From the NCBI GenBank assembly GCA_013054445.1, contig JAAMPI010000009.1:38133-102132 (forward strand): a stretch of DNA of 64,000 bases, in the 5' to 3' direction. Of the stretch, positions 35,445-45,272 are shown in pieces; position 1 is the first letter of the stretch, and the number at the start of each line of letters is the position of its first letter. The notes under the pieces were generated by a model, which did no database searches, had not been told where the DNA came from, and saw only the letters and a list, made by a program, of their open reading frames with translations. A program made the position numbers and the translations under genes. This DNA is from Cudoniella acicularis (lineage: Eukaryota; Ascomycota; Leotiomycetes; Helotiales; Helotiaceae).

Positions 35445-35569
35445 TGCTGCTGCTATTGTTGGCAGTTATGCAGGTGAAGTTCGCGAAGGAAAAAAATTCG
35501 TAATGGGCGACTCTGTTTACATTCACTAGCGTGTCATAGTCACGAGGTTGACAACATCACATACATCAA

Positions 35570-35870
35570 GGCTAAGGGAGAGGCATTCACACAAGGGAGG
35601 TATTTATGTAATTAGAGTTACTCACACGAGGAGATGTACTCATTCGACAGAGGTATCTACACAAGGAGAGTTTCTCACACAGGAGAGAGATCTACGGAAG
35701 AAAAGGAGAGTTACTCATAAAAGGAGAAACACTCATGAGCAGAGAGGAGAGATGTTCCCAAGAATAGGGATATTTATACATTCAGGTTCCAAACAAGAAT
35801 GGCTGCTCAAACGAGGAGAAGCACTCACAATTACTAAGGACAGTTACACAAAAATAATCACTCACAATTG
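35570..35870. repeat. Degenerate minisatellite, about 20-bp unit
   Basis: Repeated actcacacgaggaga-like motifs (gaggagatgtactc, aggagagtttctcac, aggagagttactca, aggagaaacactca, gaggagaagcactca) lie between two divergent broken genes. They create a 107-codon plus-strand frame that I do not accept as a gene. Confidence 0.65.
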
Positions 35871-36035
35871 AAATGGAGAGATATCATATTAAAGTGTGGT
35901 ATGAGGATGATAAGACAAGTTCCTGGCTCGCTTTAGCAAGTACTCGCGTAGCGCGTCAAATCTCAATCTTCAACTTCTCAACTTCTCAACTCTCTCATCA
36001 CCATCACCTCCACAAACAACCTCAAAGCATTCAAA

Positions 36036-37651
36036 ATGCCGCTAGTAAATCCGCTGCCAAGCAAACCTTCTTACCCCCTCGTGCCAACCGCGGAAATCCC
36101 AATGATGGACGCGCGCCGCGCTCGACTCCTGAGGGTCTTCCAAAAAGGCATCCTCTCCGATCTGATGAAGGAGATGTACACAATTACAAAAGAGGACAAG
36201 GATGCCTGCGAAAACCCCATAGAGGGTCAAACAAAGAGAAGTGTACTAAATAGCGTAGAAACAATGCTAAAAGATCAAAAGGGCCCTCAGCAAATGTGCA
36301 ACTTGCTTTTCAGCATCCACAAAGACTTAACCGAGGCATTGGTTCTCAATACCGTTGGGTATCGTTTGCACTCTAATGAAAGCCTCAAGAAGCTATTTTA
36401 CAGGATTGATGCAACAGTTGGTGTCTATATCAACACGTTTGTGGAGAAGGATTCTGGCAAAGGCCTATCCAGACACTAGTGGAAAAAGATCCAAGGCATG
36501 ATACAAGAGTAGGCGATCTCGCTGATATTCACTGGCGTCACTAATAACTTCTCAGCTACACGGAAAGCAAAGGTGTTGTCATCACTCCTGAATCGACCCA
36601 AGAACAGATAAACATCGCCAAACAAGCCAAGTAAATCGACGATGCCTATTTTTCCAAAGGTCGAAACAAAAACCAGATGAAAGGACAACGTTACTGGATC
36701 GATGCTGATGGACTTACGGATATCTTCTGCAAGAAGATGCTTGATAGGTGTAACAAGGACCTTCACACCTCAGGCAAGATACCACAGATCCAGACACCAA
36801 TCGAAGCCGGCTGTGCAGTGAAGCTCTCGGCGCGCATGCCAGCACACCACGAGTGGGGTGGATTGGAAGGAACAGCGCTTCCTTGGGGCTTGTTACTAAG
36901 CTGCCTCAAGGTTGCGGAGATCGAGGTTATCACATACTCCACGCCAATTTTCAAAATTTGGAACCACGATCAATTCGGATTGGCTGAGATTCTCATCACC
37001 ATGCTCACGGGTTCTATGGTACGTGATGGAGGTTGCAACCCCAAGCAACCAGGTACCAACCCAGGACGAGATATCAGTTATACTTACGAGGCCGAGAAAA
37101 AGGAAGTCTTTAACGACCATGATTGGATAAGGGATAACATGAAGGAGGATGGAGCAGAAGTCAAGAGGGGAATCAGACTCTTGACGCTTCTCGAGGATAA
37201 ACTCCAACATGCAACTCCTGAAGACATCAAGGAACTTGGTCCAGTTGAGGCAGCAGAAAAGGCTCTTCAGGAGCAAATTAAAGCACGAAAAGCAAAGCAA
37301 ATGGCTCAAGCTCTTGATATCATCCAAAAACAAGAGGAACTGAAGCAAAAAATTGAAGAAAGAATCGAAGAGATTAAGGAGGATATTGAAGCAGCAAAGA
37401 AATACAATGAAGAAGCCACCGAACTGGTCTTGACGGCTCGCCTCCCACTTGACTTTCACAATTGCCTTCACCAACGGCTCGAAAAAAAGAGACGCTGGAT
37501 AGCGGAGAGAGAGCGAGGTGAAGCAAGTGGTGAGGTGGCCGAGACTAGTAGTAATGCTAGTGAGGCAACGGATGCTGAGAAAGATGCTGAGGAAGGAGCT
37601 GCCAACGTGGAGGAGGGAGAGAGTGGTGTTGAGGGAGAGGGTGTTGAGTAA
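36036..37651 (+). pseudogene. ORFan gene with intact intron and two in-frame stops
   Basis: Two exons, 36036-36508 and 36556-37651. The intron of 47 bp has donor GTAGGC, a perfect ACTAATAAC branch point and CAG, and its phases agree. The total is 522 residues. The frame is interrupted by TAG at 36477-36479 and TAA at 36632-36634, each one C-to-T step from a Gln codon. The leader before ATG is rich in ccacaaacaacctcaaagc, as in an expressed fungal gene. Residues 1-330 hold a globular region with motifs LLRVFQKGILSDLM, RYWIDADGLTDIFCKKML and HHEWGGLEGTALPWGLLLS. Residues 390-480 are a coiled coil (KQKIEERIEEIKEDIEAAKK). The last 40 residues are Glu/Gly/Ala-rich and acidic. I do not recognise the family. 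The unspoiled splice signals suggest recent inactivation. Confidence 0.8.
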
Positions 37652-37689
37652 TTTTGCTACTTTGAAATTTTTTTCCTTTGCAAATGTTC

Positions 37690-37790
37690 GAGGCCCTTGT
37701 TGCCTTTTTATGCTGCCTGTGCGAAGAAGTTCAAGGCCCTTGTTGTCTCTTTATACTGCCCTTGCGCAGATGTTTATTGCACTTGAGCAT
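37690..37790 (+). repeat. CCCTTG-rich 3' flank of broken gene
   Basis: Two long copies (ttcgaggcccttgttgcctttttatgctgcc and ttcaaggcccttgttgtctctttatactgcc, split here only for comparison) are followed by cccttgcgcag and cacttgagcat. Similar elements follow the genes ending at 26363 and 32440. Confidence 0.6.
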
Positions 37791-37938
37791 AAAAAAAATA
37801 GTTGAATGTAGTAGGATGAAATAATAAAAGGATCACAGCCTTGAAAATGCAAATTGTGATGTCGAAATCTCGTTCTTGAGCCAACTATCATATCAAAAAC
37901 TACTCCTATCATACTCGATAGGAAAGTCTCTACTACTT

Positions 37939-39357
37939 ACGTTCGAACTCTACTATTGCTGTTACCATTCCCACCCATACCATACGAGACATCAACCCGA
38001 AACCAGGCATCAACCCTCCACCCTTTAGATATGAAAAGCCACTCCCGCCCTCCTGAAGGACTGGGCAATGACATATGGACCAATGCAGTGGAAAATGAAC
38101 CTCACTGGAGGGATTCCTCTCGAGTTCACTTTTCACATTTGGCGTTTTGGTACCTCTGAATCACTGTGAGTACGTTCGATCGATCTCGACTGTTGCTGTA
38201 AATATTGTCAACTACTGTCCACGCTGTGACACTGCTGCAGCCAGCTTGGTAAGCGTTTCGATGGATTCACTTCGCTTCGTGTTGTTATTTTCGTCTTTTG
38301 AGGCGGTGAAATGCTCAAATTGAAGATCCGGTGGTGAAATGGTAGCAGACGATAACAAGGTATGTCGCTCACCCCTAAATCTCTGAAGGCCCCCGATGAT
38401 CGCGAGGTTCTCACTCCGCCGATCAGAAGCCTGTAGGTGACCAGATGCGTTTTCTGGAATTCCCGATGACCACGAGAATCTCTCTCTGCCGGTTGCGCAG
38501 CCTGAGGTTACCCACCATGCGTTTGCTGAAGTTTTTTGAGTCCCTGAAGATCGCGAGGTTCTCTCTCCTTGATCATGTCCCTAGGTAGTTGACCTAGACA
38601 TGTTGAGGTGGTAGTGTATTCAAACATACGTTGGTAGACGATAGCAAGGCACGTCTCTCATCCCCGAGTTTCTGAAAGTCCCTGAAGTTGACCGCGAGCT
38701 TCTCCTTCTGCTTTTTCCGGGTATCTGAAAGCCCTTGAAGTTGATCGCGAGGTTCTCCCTCCCCCTATCATTTGCCTTGACCCATATGTGTTTCAAGAAC
38801 TCCTGAAAGTCCCTGAAGTTGATCGCGGGGTTCTCCCTCCGCCGACTATGTAGCCTAGAACTGGTGACCTAGATATGTTTCCTGAAAACTCCGTGAGGGT
38901 GTTTGAATCCCTGATGATCGTGAAGCTCTCCCTCCACCGATCAGACGCTTGAGGTAAAGTGGCCCAGATTCGTACCCTGGATATCCCCTTTAGAATCCCT
39001 GTTGATCGTGAGGCTCTCCCTCCACCGATCGTTCCTCATGATCGCGAGATTCTCTCTCCGCCGGTGCAGTGGCGGAGTTGTTGAATTTCTTGAGTTGGCT
39101 TGTGATATTGGAGGCATTGAAGGTTTAGGAGGTGGGGGGCGTGGAAACTGAAGCAGATGGCGATGTGGGAGGGTAGATATGGTGCTGTAGTGTTGTGATG
39201 CTGTGGAAGACAAGTTGCTGATTGGCAAGCTTCACGTTCGAACGCTACGGTTGCTGTCGCCATTCCCACCCACACCATATGAGGCATCAACTTGAAAATC
39301 GGGCATCAACCAGCCCCCCTTTCACTATAAATAGCCCATCCTCACCCTCGCAGATTT
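37939..39357. repeat. Long-spaced direct repeat, promoter-like
   Basis: A segment of about 115 bp at 37939-38049 recurs at 39233-39357 with scattered differences: acgttcgaac, then a ttgctgt, then ccattcccaccca, then accata, then gcatcaac. A third partial copy lies at 39529-39573 (cgttcgataa, then tgttgctgtcaccatt). The nine-copy array lies between the first two copies. This suggests duplication of a unit that contained the array. Confidence 0.7.
38385..39065. repeat. Nine-copy degenerate array around GATCGCGAGGTTCTC
   Basis: The core ccctgaagttgatcgcgagg followed by ttctccctccgccgatca recurs at about 38393, 38461, 38534, 38671, 38731, 38808, 38907, 38996 and 39036. Spacing is irregular (40-137 bp). 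Several copies show tgatcg to tgaccg or tgatcgtg changes. No frame runs through it. Confidence 0.8.
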
Positions 39358-40847
39358 TCTTGAGCGCGTCGCAGAGTTACTTGAGCAAGCGAACGCGGTG
39401 GGAGTGCCCACCACTTGGACATAGCTTCATCAAGTAGAATCCCGACGAAGTTGAGCCAAAGCGGATTTGACAGACTTGCAAATCTTCGCCAGTCAAGACC
39501 TGTAATTTTGTTGGTTAGCGAGCCATATCACGTTCGATAAATCATGTTGCTGTCACCATTCTCACGCATACCAAATGGGCGGTGTCTCATTTTCAGCTCA
39601 CTCAACTGCCGTGTTTCAGCCTTCGATATCGAGTCATTTTGATGACGTATCATCGGGCGACTAGTTGTATATGCCGCTTCAATAGGCTTTAGAAAAACTA
39701 AAGAAGTTCAAGGGTGTTTGCGATCCCAGGATATTATTTTAATTTCAGAGTTCTGGAGAATCAAAGTCACCATCTTCCTCGTTTGGATTTGAGAGTCGCA
39801 GAAGTTTAAAGGCTTTAACGTCTGGATCACGGGAGCGACCATATTATACTGGTAGAGTTTTGCTTCCTTAAAAGAGGCCCTTCAATTCCAAGAATTTGAC
39901 CTTGACTAGATCCCCCCTGTGAGTCGTCAAGGGTGCGTAAGGGGGGACGGCAAATATTTGTTTCTTTAATGCTCATACGACTTTTCCCACGCCACTTCAT
40001 GCTTCTGTCAAGAATTTTGAAGCCGGATATCTCGGATGAATCACGTGATTCAAGAAATCGTTGATGAAATCTACACCCTCCATACTGCTATCCCAAAGCA
40101 AAAGAATGTGCATAAACAGAAGCCAATGGGAATGTATGGTGGATACGTTTTGCTTCTTATCCCACGCCCATCCACAAGAGCGGTCTGATGACCTCAGTCA
40201 AGAGCCTCAACGTCTCACTCACAGGACGGGCCGTGACCCAAACATGTGGTTACACAACGGGAAGCTGACGAGTTGCAGATAGGCAGTTGCTTATTTGGTG
40301 CTCGGAAGAAATGGCTGAAGGCCACGAATCGCTTCAGCCTATGAGTTTGCGCAGCCCTCCCACACATCCACCCTGACCTTGATGCAAGTGTAACAGTTCC
40401 CACAAGATTTCATGTCTGGAGCCTGAATCCGACACTGATCTAATCCCAGTGCATTTACTATTGCATTGAACCACGATAATTGTGTGTTTTCTGCAAGTGA
40501 CTCAGATCAGAACACACGTCGCTGCTTTTACCCTTCACCGCATGTTTGAAGAGGAGAGAGCCAGTGAGCTTGTAGAGGGTAGTTGCTCAACTGCATGGGT
40601 TATGGGTGTCCAATAATCGTCTTGGCCACCAACAGCTTTGCCAAGCCCAAGGAATATTGGGAGGGTGATTAAATCCAAGTTATTTGCAAAAGTAGATAGG
40701 AGTAGACTGCAAGTAAAGAATATGAAAGTGAAGCAGGGGAAACCAAAATGCAACTATGTGAAAAGTATGATCCTCAAGGACTTCTAAATTGTGATTATGC
40801 CTACACACCCTCTAATCCTTCTTCTCAAAAAAGAAGTTTGGCAAATA

Positions 40848-42761
40848 TTAAATGCCCAGCATTTGTACGATTTCGGAACCTTTTGATATCAATTTCCCTA
40901 AATCGATTGACCCTGGAGTGATCTTGTTTTTCGCACTACCTTCGGAGGTTGTAAGAAGTCCGTTGACCTGCGAACACGGCTTTGATTTTTTTTTGGTTTG
41001 GTTGGTGGATGAGTAGCTAGCTGTTCGAGCAGGTACGAAAGCCTCCGGAGACCTATTTGCACCATCTTTTTCCCACAAAGAAAGGACATGAAGCTGCCAC
41101 TGATGGAGATCAGTGCACCACTGACGGAAATCTAGAATATTGGCGAGCTGAAGAAATACAAGTGCAAGAAGGTCTACCTCTAAAGGCGATGTTCGAAGGG
41201 TGTAAAGAAGCCAACGATTGATCCGGTCATTCTTATTGCCCTCATCAAACTCAGTAATCAGGTCTTTGAGATGCGCTTTGCCATCATCGGATTCGGGGAA
41301 CAATAGAGGAAACATACTGTGACTATATTCGCTTGGCGGGCGTCGAATATCTGGAATATTTAAATTTTTGGTGCTCCCACTGTCTCCATTGATAGGAGCA
41401 CCCCGAGCGTCTGCTGAAGAAGTCCAGTCGCTGCTTTCATCAATATCAATGCCTTCCTCAAGGCATCTACTCCTCAATTGATCAATCTCGGTCTCAAGCT
41501 CGGTTATCTCCTCTTGCAGAGCAGTTTCACGTAAGGGCAAGTCTTCAAGGGAGAAACGCTGATCTTCATTGAGTTCAATTCCTAGTCGCGATCGTGTTTC
41601 TTGTTCTTGAAGTAAGATTTCCAATTCCTGCTTGGTGTTATGATAACTCTCTATCGCGAGGTCGAGATCACCTAATCGGGAAAGATATTCGGCGTGTAAA
41701 GGGTGGTAATTTTCATGCCCGTCGAGAGATAGCTCCAGGTCAGATCCACTGGAGGCTGCTGTCTTGTGGATAGGGGGCATCGACAGTTCAGAATCTGTAA
41801 CTTCCAGAGGGTTATTTCGATAAAGGCGACCCTCGATTTTTGCCAACTCAAATTCCGCTTCATCGAGAGAATCCTCCAGCCTGTTGTAGTCGTACTCTAA
41901 TGGCCCATAATCATCTCGTGCTTGTTGCATTGCCGCGAAATATTGATTTAGTGGTGCAGAGCTTGTTGGCTCCATATTGAAATCAGGCGTCAGCGGAAGA
42001 GCCATGGTTTGTCTTACACATCTCATGAAGGCTTCGTCTGCCACAATCTTAGCGGATTCCTTCTCACGGAGTTCCTTGCGCTTCGTTCGAAGTTGCAACC
42101 GGAGCCTGATGACATTGATTCGCAAGGATCTCAACCTAGTCTTATTCTCCTCAACCTGTTCTGGGTCATCTTGTTGGAAGACAGTCAGATCATCCTGCGC
42201 TAAATACCGCTCCATCGGCCCAGCATAGGAACGCGATGGCAAATTGGGGAATTTTTGGAGAGCATGTATATGACTTCTTGGCGAGGGAGGTTGGGGTTGA
42301 GAATTCCTGGCTGCAGCTAGTGGTGGCGGTGGTGGTGGTAGCGAAAAAGGGTTGGTCCCGCTGTTTGTTCTTGCTTTCTCGCTTCTGCCTCCTTGGTGGT
42401 GATGATGTCTGAAGGGCGCCTCAAGCGATCTCTGAGAAGCTTCATCAAACGAAACACTTGATCCCGCATTTTGTCCCACCGCCGGCAGCACGCTTTCGAC
42501 CGGATGAATGTCCATTGACCTGCGCTTGTCGGTTATTGATGACGGCCGAGTTGCACCGCTGCTTCTCGCGGAACCCATCATTGATGACCGCGGCGATCGC
42601 GTCCCCTTATATCTGCCATCGGACACCCATCCTCTCGCTGGCTCCTCCCATCGGCCCTGCATCAACAGCTGCGTATCTTTTCGATGGAGTCTGGCCACGA
42701 GGAGAGGAGGAGAATGCGGCTGTCCGTCCGCGGTGGATATGGACGTGTCGATGTCTGCCAT
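40848..42761 (-). CDS. Hypothetical coiled-coil protein with disordered N-terminus
   Basis: The frame is open from 42848. The first ATG (MADIDTSISTADGQ) at 42761 gives about 637 residues; an upstream exon is possible because no ATG precedes it in frame. Residues 1-190 are disordered and rich in Ser, Arg and Pro, including a His4 run and a polyproline tract of seven. Residues 195-450 hold several helices with Leu heptads (RLRSLRINVIRLRLQLRTKRKELREKE and a later ITELETEIDQLRSR, split by loops). The C-terminal quarter has a conserved-looking helical block (RINRWLLYTLRTSPLEVDLL and FRQWCTDLHQWQLHVLSLWE) before a Lys/Ser-rich tail. No named domain is recognised. The gene looks intact and its codon use is like its neighbours. 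Confidence 0.8.
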   Translation of the reverse strand: MADIDTSISTADGQPHSPPLLVARLHRKDTQLLMQGRWEEPARGWVSDGRYKGTRSPRSSMMGSARSSGATRPSSITDKRRSMDIHPVESVLPAVGQNAGSSVSFDEASQRSLEAPFRHHHHQGGRSEKARTNSGTNPFSLPPPPPPLAAARNSQPQPPSPRSHIHALQKFPNLPSRSYAGPMERYLAQDDLTVFQQDDPEQVEENKTRLRSLRINVIRLRLQLRTKRKELREKESAKIVADEAFMRCVRQTMALPLTPDFNMEPTSSAPLNQYFAAMQQARDDYGPLEYDYNRLEDSLDEAEFELAKIEGRLYRNNPLEVTDSELSMPPIHKTAASSGSDLELSLDGHENYHPLHAEYLSRLGDLDLAIESYHNTKQELEILLQEQETRSRLGIELNEDQRFSLEDLPLRETALQEEITELETEIDQLRSRCLEEGIDIDESSDWTSSADARGAPINGDSGSTKNLNIPDIRRPPSEYSHSMFPLLFPESDDGKAHLKDLITEFDEGNKNDRINRWLLYTLRTSPLEVDLLALVFLQLANILDFRQWCTDLHQWQLHVLSLWEKDGANRSPEAFVPARTASYSSTNQTKKKSKPCSQVNGLLTTSEGSAKNKITPGSIDLGKLISKGSEIVQMLGI

Positions 42762-43491
42762 GTGGGCATAGCGATAAGTCTTTTCGAAAGGGAGAAGCGG
42801 TCTAGAGTCTGGACTCTGGAGAGAGGACACTCGAGGACGCGACACCAATCCCCGTGGACCGATACTGTTGCGGTGGCTCTCACATTGCTGCTGACTGCCC
42901 TGGCTCGAAGGAGCTTCTTCCTTTATGTCAATCGAACCACAACCATAACGGCATCCAACTCGCTAGTCCGCCTTCCTTTCTGCGACACCCTTTGCGACTC
43001 CGTACCATATTTGGTCCGCGGCGTAGGACGATGGTAGCCACGGTGGGACACGAAACATTGCTTGTTCAGGCGGCGGCGGGATAGCCTGATGGGCAATGAT
43101 GGCGCTCCAGAGGAACTCCCTCGCTCTCCATTTCTGAGGGTGCACAAGCCTGTGAAACCCGATAAGATATCCCTGAACAGCGGTCGGGTGTCGTCTCTCT
43201 GCATCTTCTGCAAGCCTGCAGCACTCTGCAGTAGCCCTCCCGGCCACCCAGCCAATCAGCAAAACCTCCTTTTCGCCATATCAAACCACGAGTGTGCTTG
43301 ATATTGACTTCGCGGGTTGTCCATCCACCCAGATTCACCCTCTATGCGTGTCCGTCCTAGAGCAGCCCAAGTGGATGCGTGCGGCTCTTTTCTCGTTGGG
43401 TATTTGATGGTTGCCTACAGACCACAGATTCAGGATGGTTCGCAACCCGAAATTGTGATCCATCGAGTCTCGTGATTTGCGTATCTCGAGT
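42762..43491. promoter_or_regulatory. Divergent intergenic region
   Basis: About 730 bp between the start codons of the coiled-coil gene (minus) and the DUF6590 gene (plus). It is GC-rich relative to the accessory region. Open frames on both strands here show no supportable product. Part of it may be a spliced leader exon of the minus-strand gene. Confidence 0.4.
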
Positions 43492-45272
43492 ATGTCTTTG
43501 AGGTCGTCGAGAAAGTCGAAAGGCCATTCGGGGGACACATCTTGGTCCGAGTGGACATGGGATGAGAGTCGGGGGAAATATTATCGGTCCAGATACTATC
43601 GTGGAAATGGTAAGTGACAATTTCACGTGGACCACACTTCGAAGAATAATCACTGTGACTGGGGTATTATTCTTAACGAAAACAGTGGAATACTATTACC
43701 AGCCAGAATCAGAAGCAGAACAGACCCCAAGGACGGTTCCGACTACCTCAAGTGCAGCCTCTACAGGTCAAGGCAGCCCGGAATCATCCTATGGCAGCAA
43801 TTATGGATATCAAAGTCAACAGTCTCAAGATTCGGTCGGGATGCTTACAGATTCATTTTCGAATGCTACAATGAATGATCCAGGTACCAACTCAGCCTCA
43901 AGCAGTGTGGGCTCCTACGGCGGCTATTCCTACAGTCCATCGGTGTTGAGCGCCAGTGGTATGTCCCCCCATACCCCCGTGGTTTTCAGAAGTATAATCT
44001 AATTAGGCACTGGAGATTATGCTGGTTCAAATCCAATGCCGATAAATCGCACTCCTAGTTCTACCAGCGGTTATGGCTGTCAACCAACTGGACAATCTTC
44101 CATGACAAGCACATTATCTGGTAAAAACCGGTCACTCCTCTTTGCATAGTGCTAGCTTAACAAGTTAGGATACTACCCACCTGCACCAAGCTCGACCACG
44201 GGTTATCAAACTGATCAGTCAGGCTACGATAGCGTCTCTAGCACACCAAGGCAAAACAACTGGTTGCAGCCTTCTTCGAGTAACGCAGGCTCGTCGAGCA
44301 GTTATAATTCAACAAGCAGTAGTGGGTGTGCCGCGCATCATCGCATCGTGTACTGATTATTCTAGACACCCCACAACAGTCTTACGATGCTGGCCAAGCA
44401 AGTAGCAGCGTGGTACCAACGACAGGAAAGCTTATTAAGAGTACACCTGGGAACACTGAGACACTCGACGCCAGTATGTCCGAACTGCAACCGGCAATGT
44501 GCAATTTACTAATCCGTGAAAGGATTCAGAGTTCATACATCGAAATACTTCAAACCTGGTAAGCAATTATTCCCCTATCTCTCCCTCCCAACTCCCATTT
44601 CTAAGTGGCCTGGAGGGAGTTTCCTCCTTCCAGCTCCACCCCCCTCTCTCGTCCTCGAAGAAATATAGTGCTAATTTGCTGGTAGGCCAGGTAAGTGGAG
44701 TTCACTGACGGCTTCAGGGTGCTGATCGTTCGCTCGACAAGGTATTCAAGGTGCTCTGGTCAGAGCCAGCGGGCGAAGCCTTTTCGGGCGAGACCAACGT
44801 CACCAAAACCGATCACACCACACTCAATGGAAAGGTTTACACCACAATCAGACGCTTTATAATCGTGGCAGCTGATCAAGGCCACTGCCAATGCGTGTAA
44901 GTTTGTTTTCGACTACGGTACTACGGATACATGCTAAATCCACTGCCCTCTAGCCCTATCCTCACATACCAGGGTCGTGGTACACAAAAGTCAGGCGCGA
45001 AGGCCGATGAACATGCTGTGGTATATATCGGTAACCGCCCTCCAGAGATAGTAGAGGAGCCTCCTCTCAAGAACAAGTCTATTCGAATCCAGCCTGTCTC
45101 TCTAAGAGAGAAACTTCACCCAAAATCTCGTGTAAACTACGCGAAGATATATACTGTGGAACACAATGTCAAGGTTTTCTTTATTGGAGAAATCCATAGG
45201 AATTCCGAGCGTACTTTTCGAGAGGATTTTGATGCCGCATGGGGCCGCAAGACGCAGATCAATACGAGCTAG
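43492..45272 (+). CDS. DUF6590-domain protein, nine exons
   Basis: Exons: 43492-43609, 43686-43958, 44007-44120, 44169-44327, 44366-44473, 44523-44558, 44686-44690, 44742-44896 and 44954-45272. All joins keep phase and give 428 residues. The start MSLRSSRKSKG leads to EWTWDESRGKYYR, a motif common at the N-terminus of this fungal family. Residues 40-260 are Ser/Tyr/Gly/Gln-rich and disordered, with SGY-type repeats. The conserved domain begins at FRVHTSKYFKPG and reads through VFKVLWSEPAGEAFSGETN, ILTYQGRGTQKSGAK, HAVVYIGNRPPE and YTVEHNVKVFFIGEI. Exon 7 is only five bases (GCCAG). DUF6590 is of unknown function, common in Pezizomycotina, and often attached to low-complexity tails. The many small introns in the disordered part each fall inside a Ser/Gly-rich stretch. 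Confidence 0.88.
44686..44690 (+). other. Five-nucleotide microexon
   Basis: GCCAG is flanked by introns 44559-44685 (GTAAGC to TAG) and 44691-44741 (GTAAGT to AAG). Including it gives KYFKPG-Q-VFKVLW in frame. Skipping it breaks the domain. Confidence 0.7.

Larger units (their letters stand above)
37652..40847. other. Gene-free stretch rich in repeats
   Basis: About 3.2 kb with no supportable gene. It opens with CCCTTG-rich 3' flank (37690-37790), then holds a promoter-like direct repeat (37939-38049 and 39233-39357), a nine-copy array (38385-39065) and AT-balanced unique sequence to 40847. The copy at 39233 is followed by actataaatagcc at about 39323, a TATA-like box with no gene after it. 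Confidence 0.6.

Noticed and set aside
35548..35871. 107-codon plus-strand frame rich in Arg, Thr and His
   Set aside because: It is the translation of a degenerate minisatellite (aggaga/actcac units), not a gene.
23589..37651. Nuclear genetic code with TAA/TAG read as glutamine
   Set aside because: Housekeeping genes in the same window use TAG or TAA as true ends (eIF2A and the membrane protein end in TAG; IF-2 ends in TAA). Only the accessory ORFans have internal ones, so decay is the better explanation.
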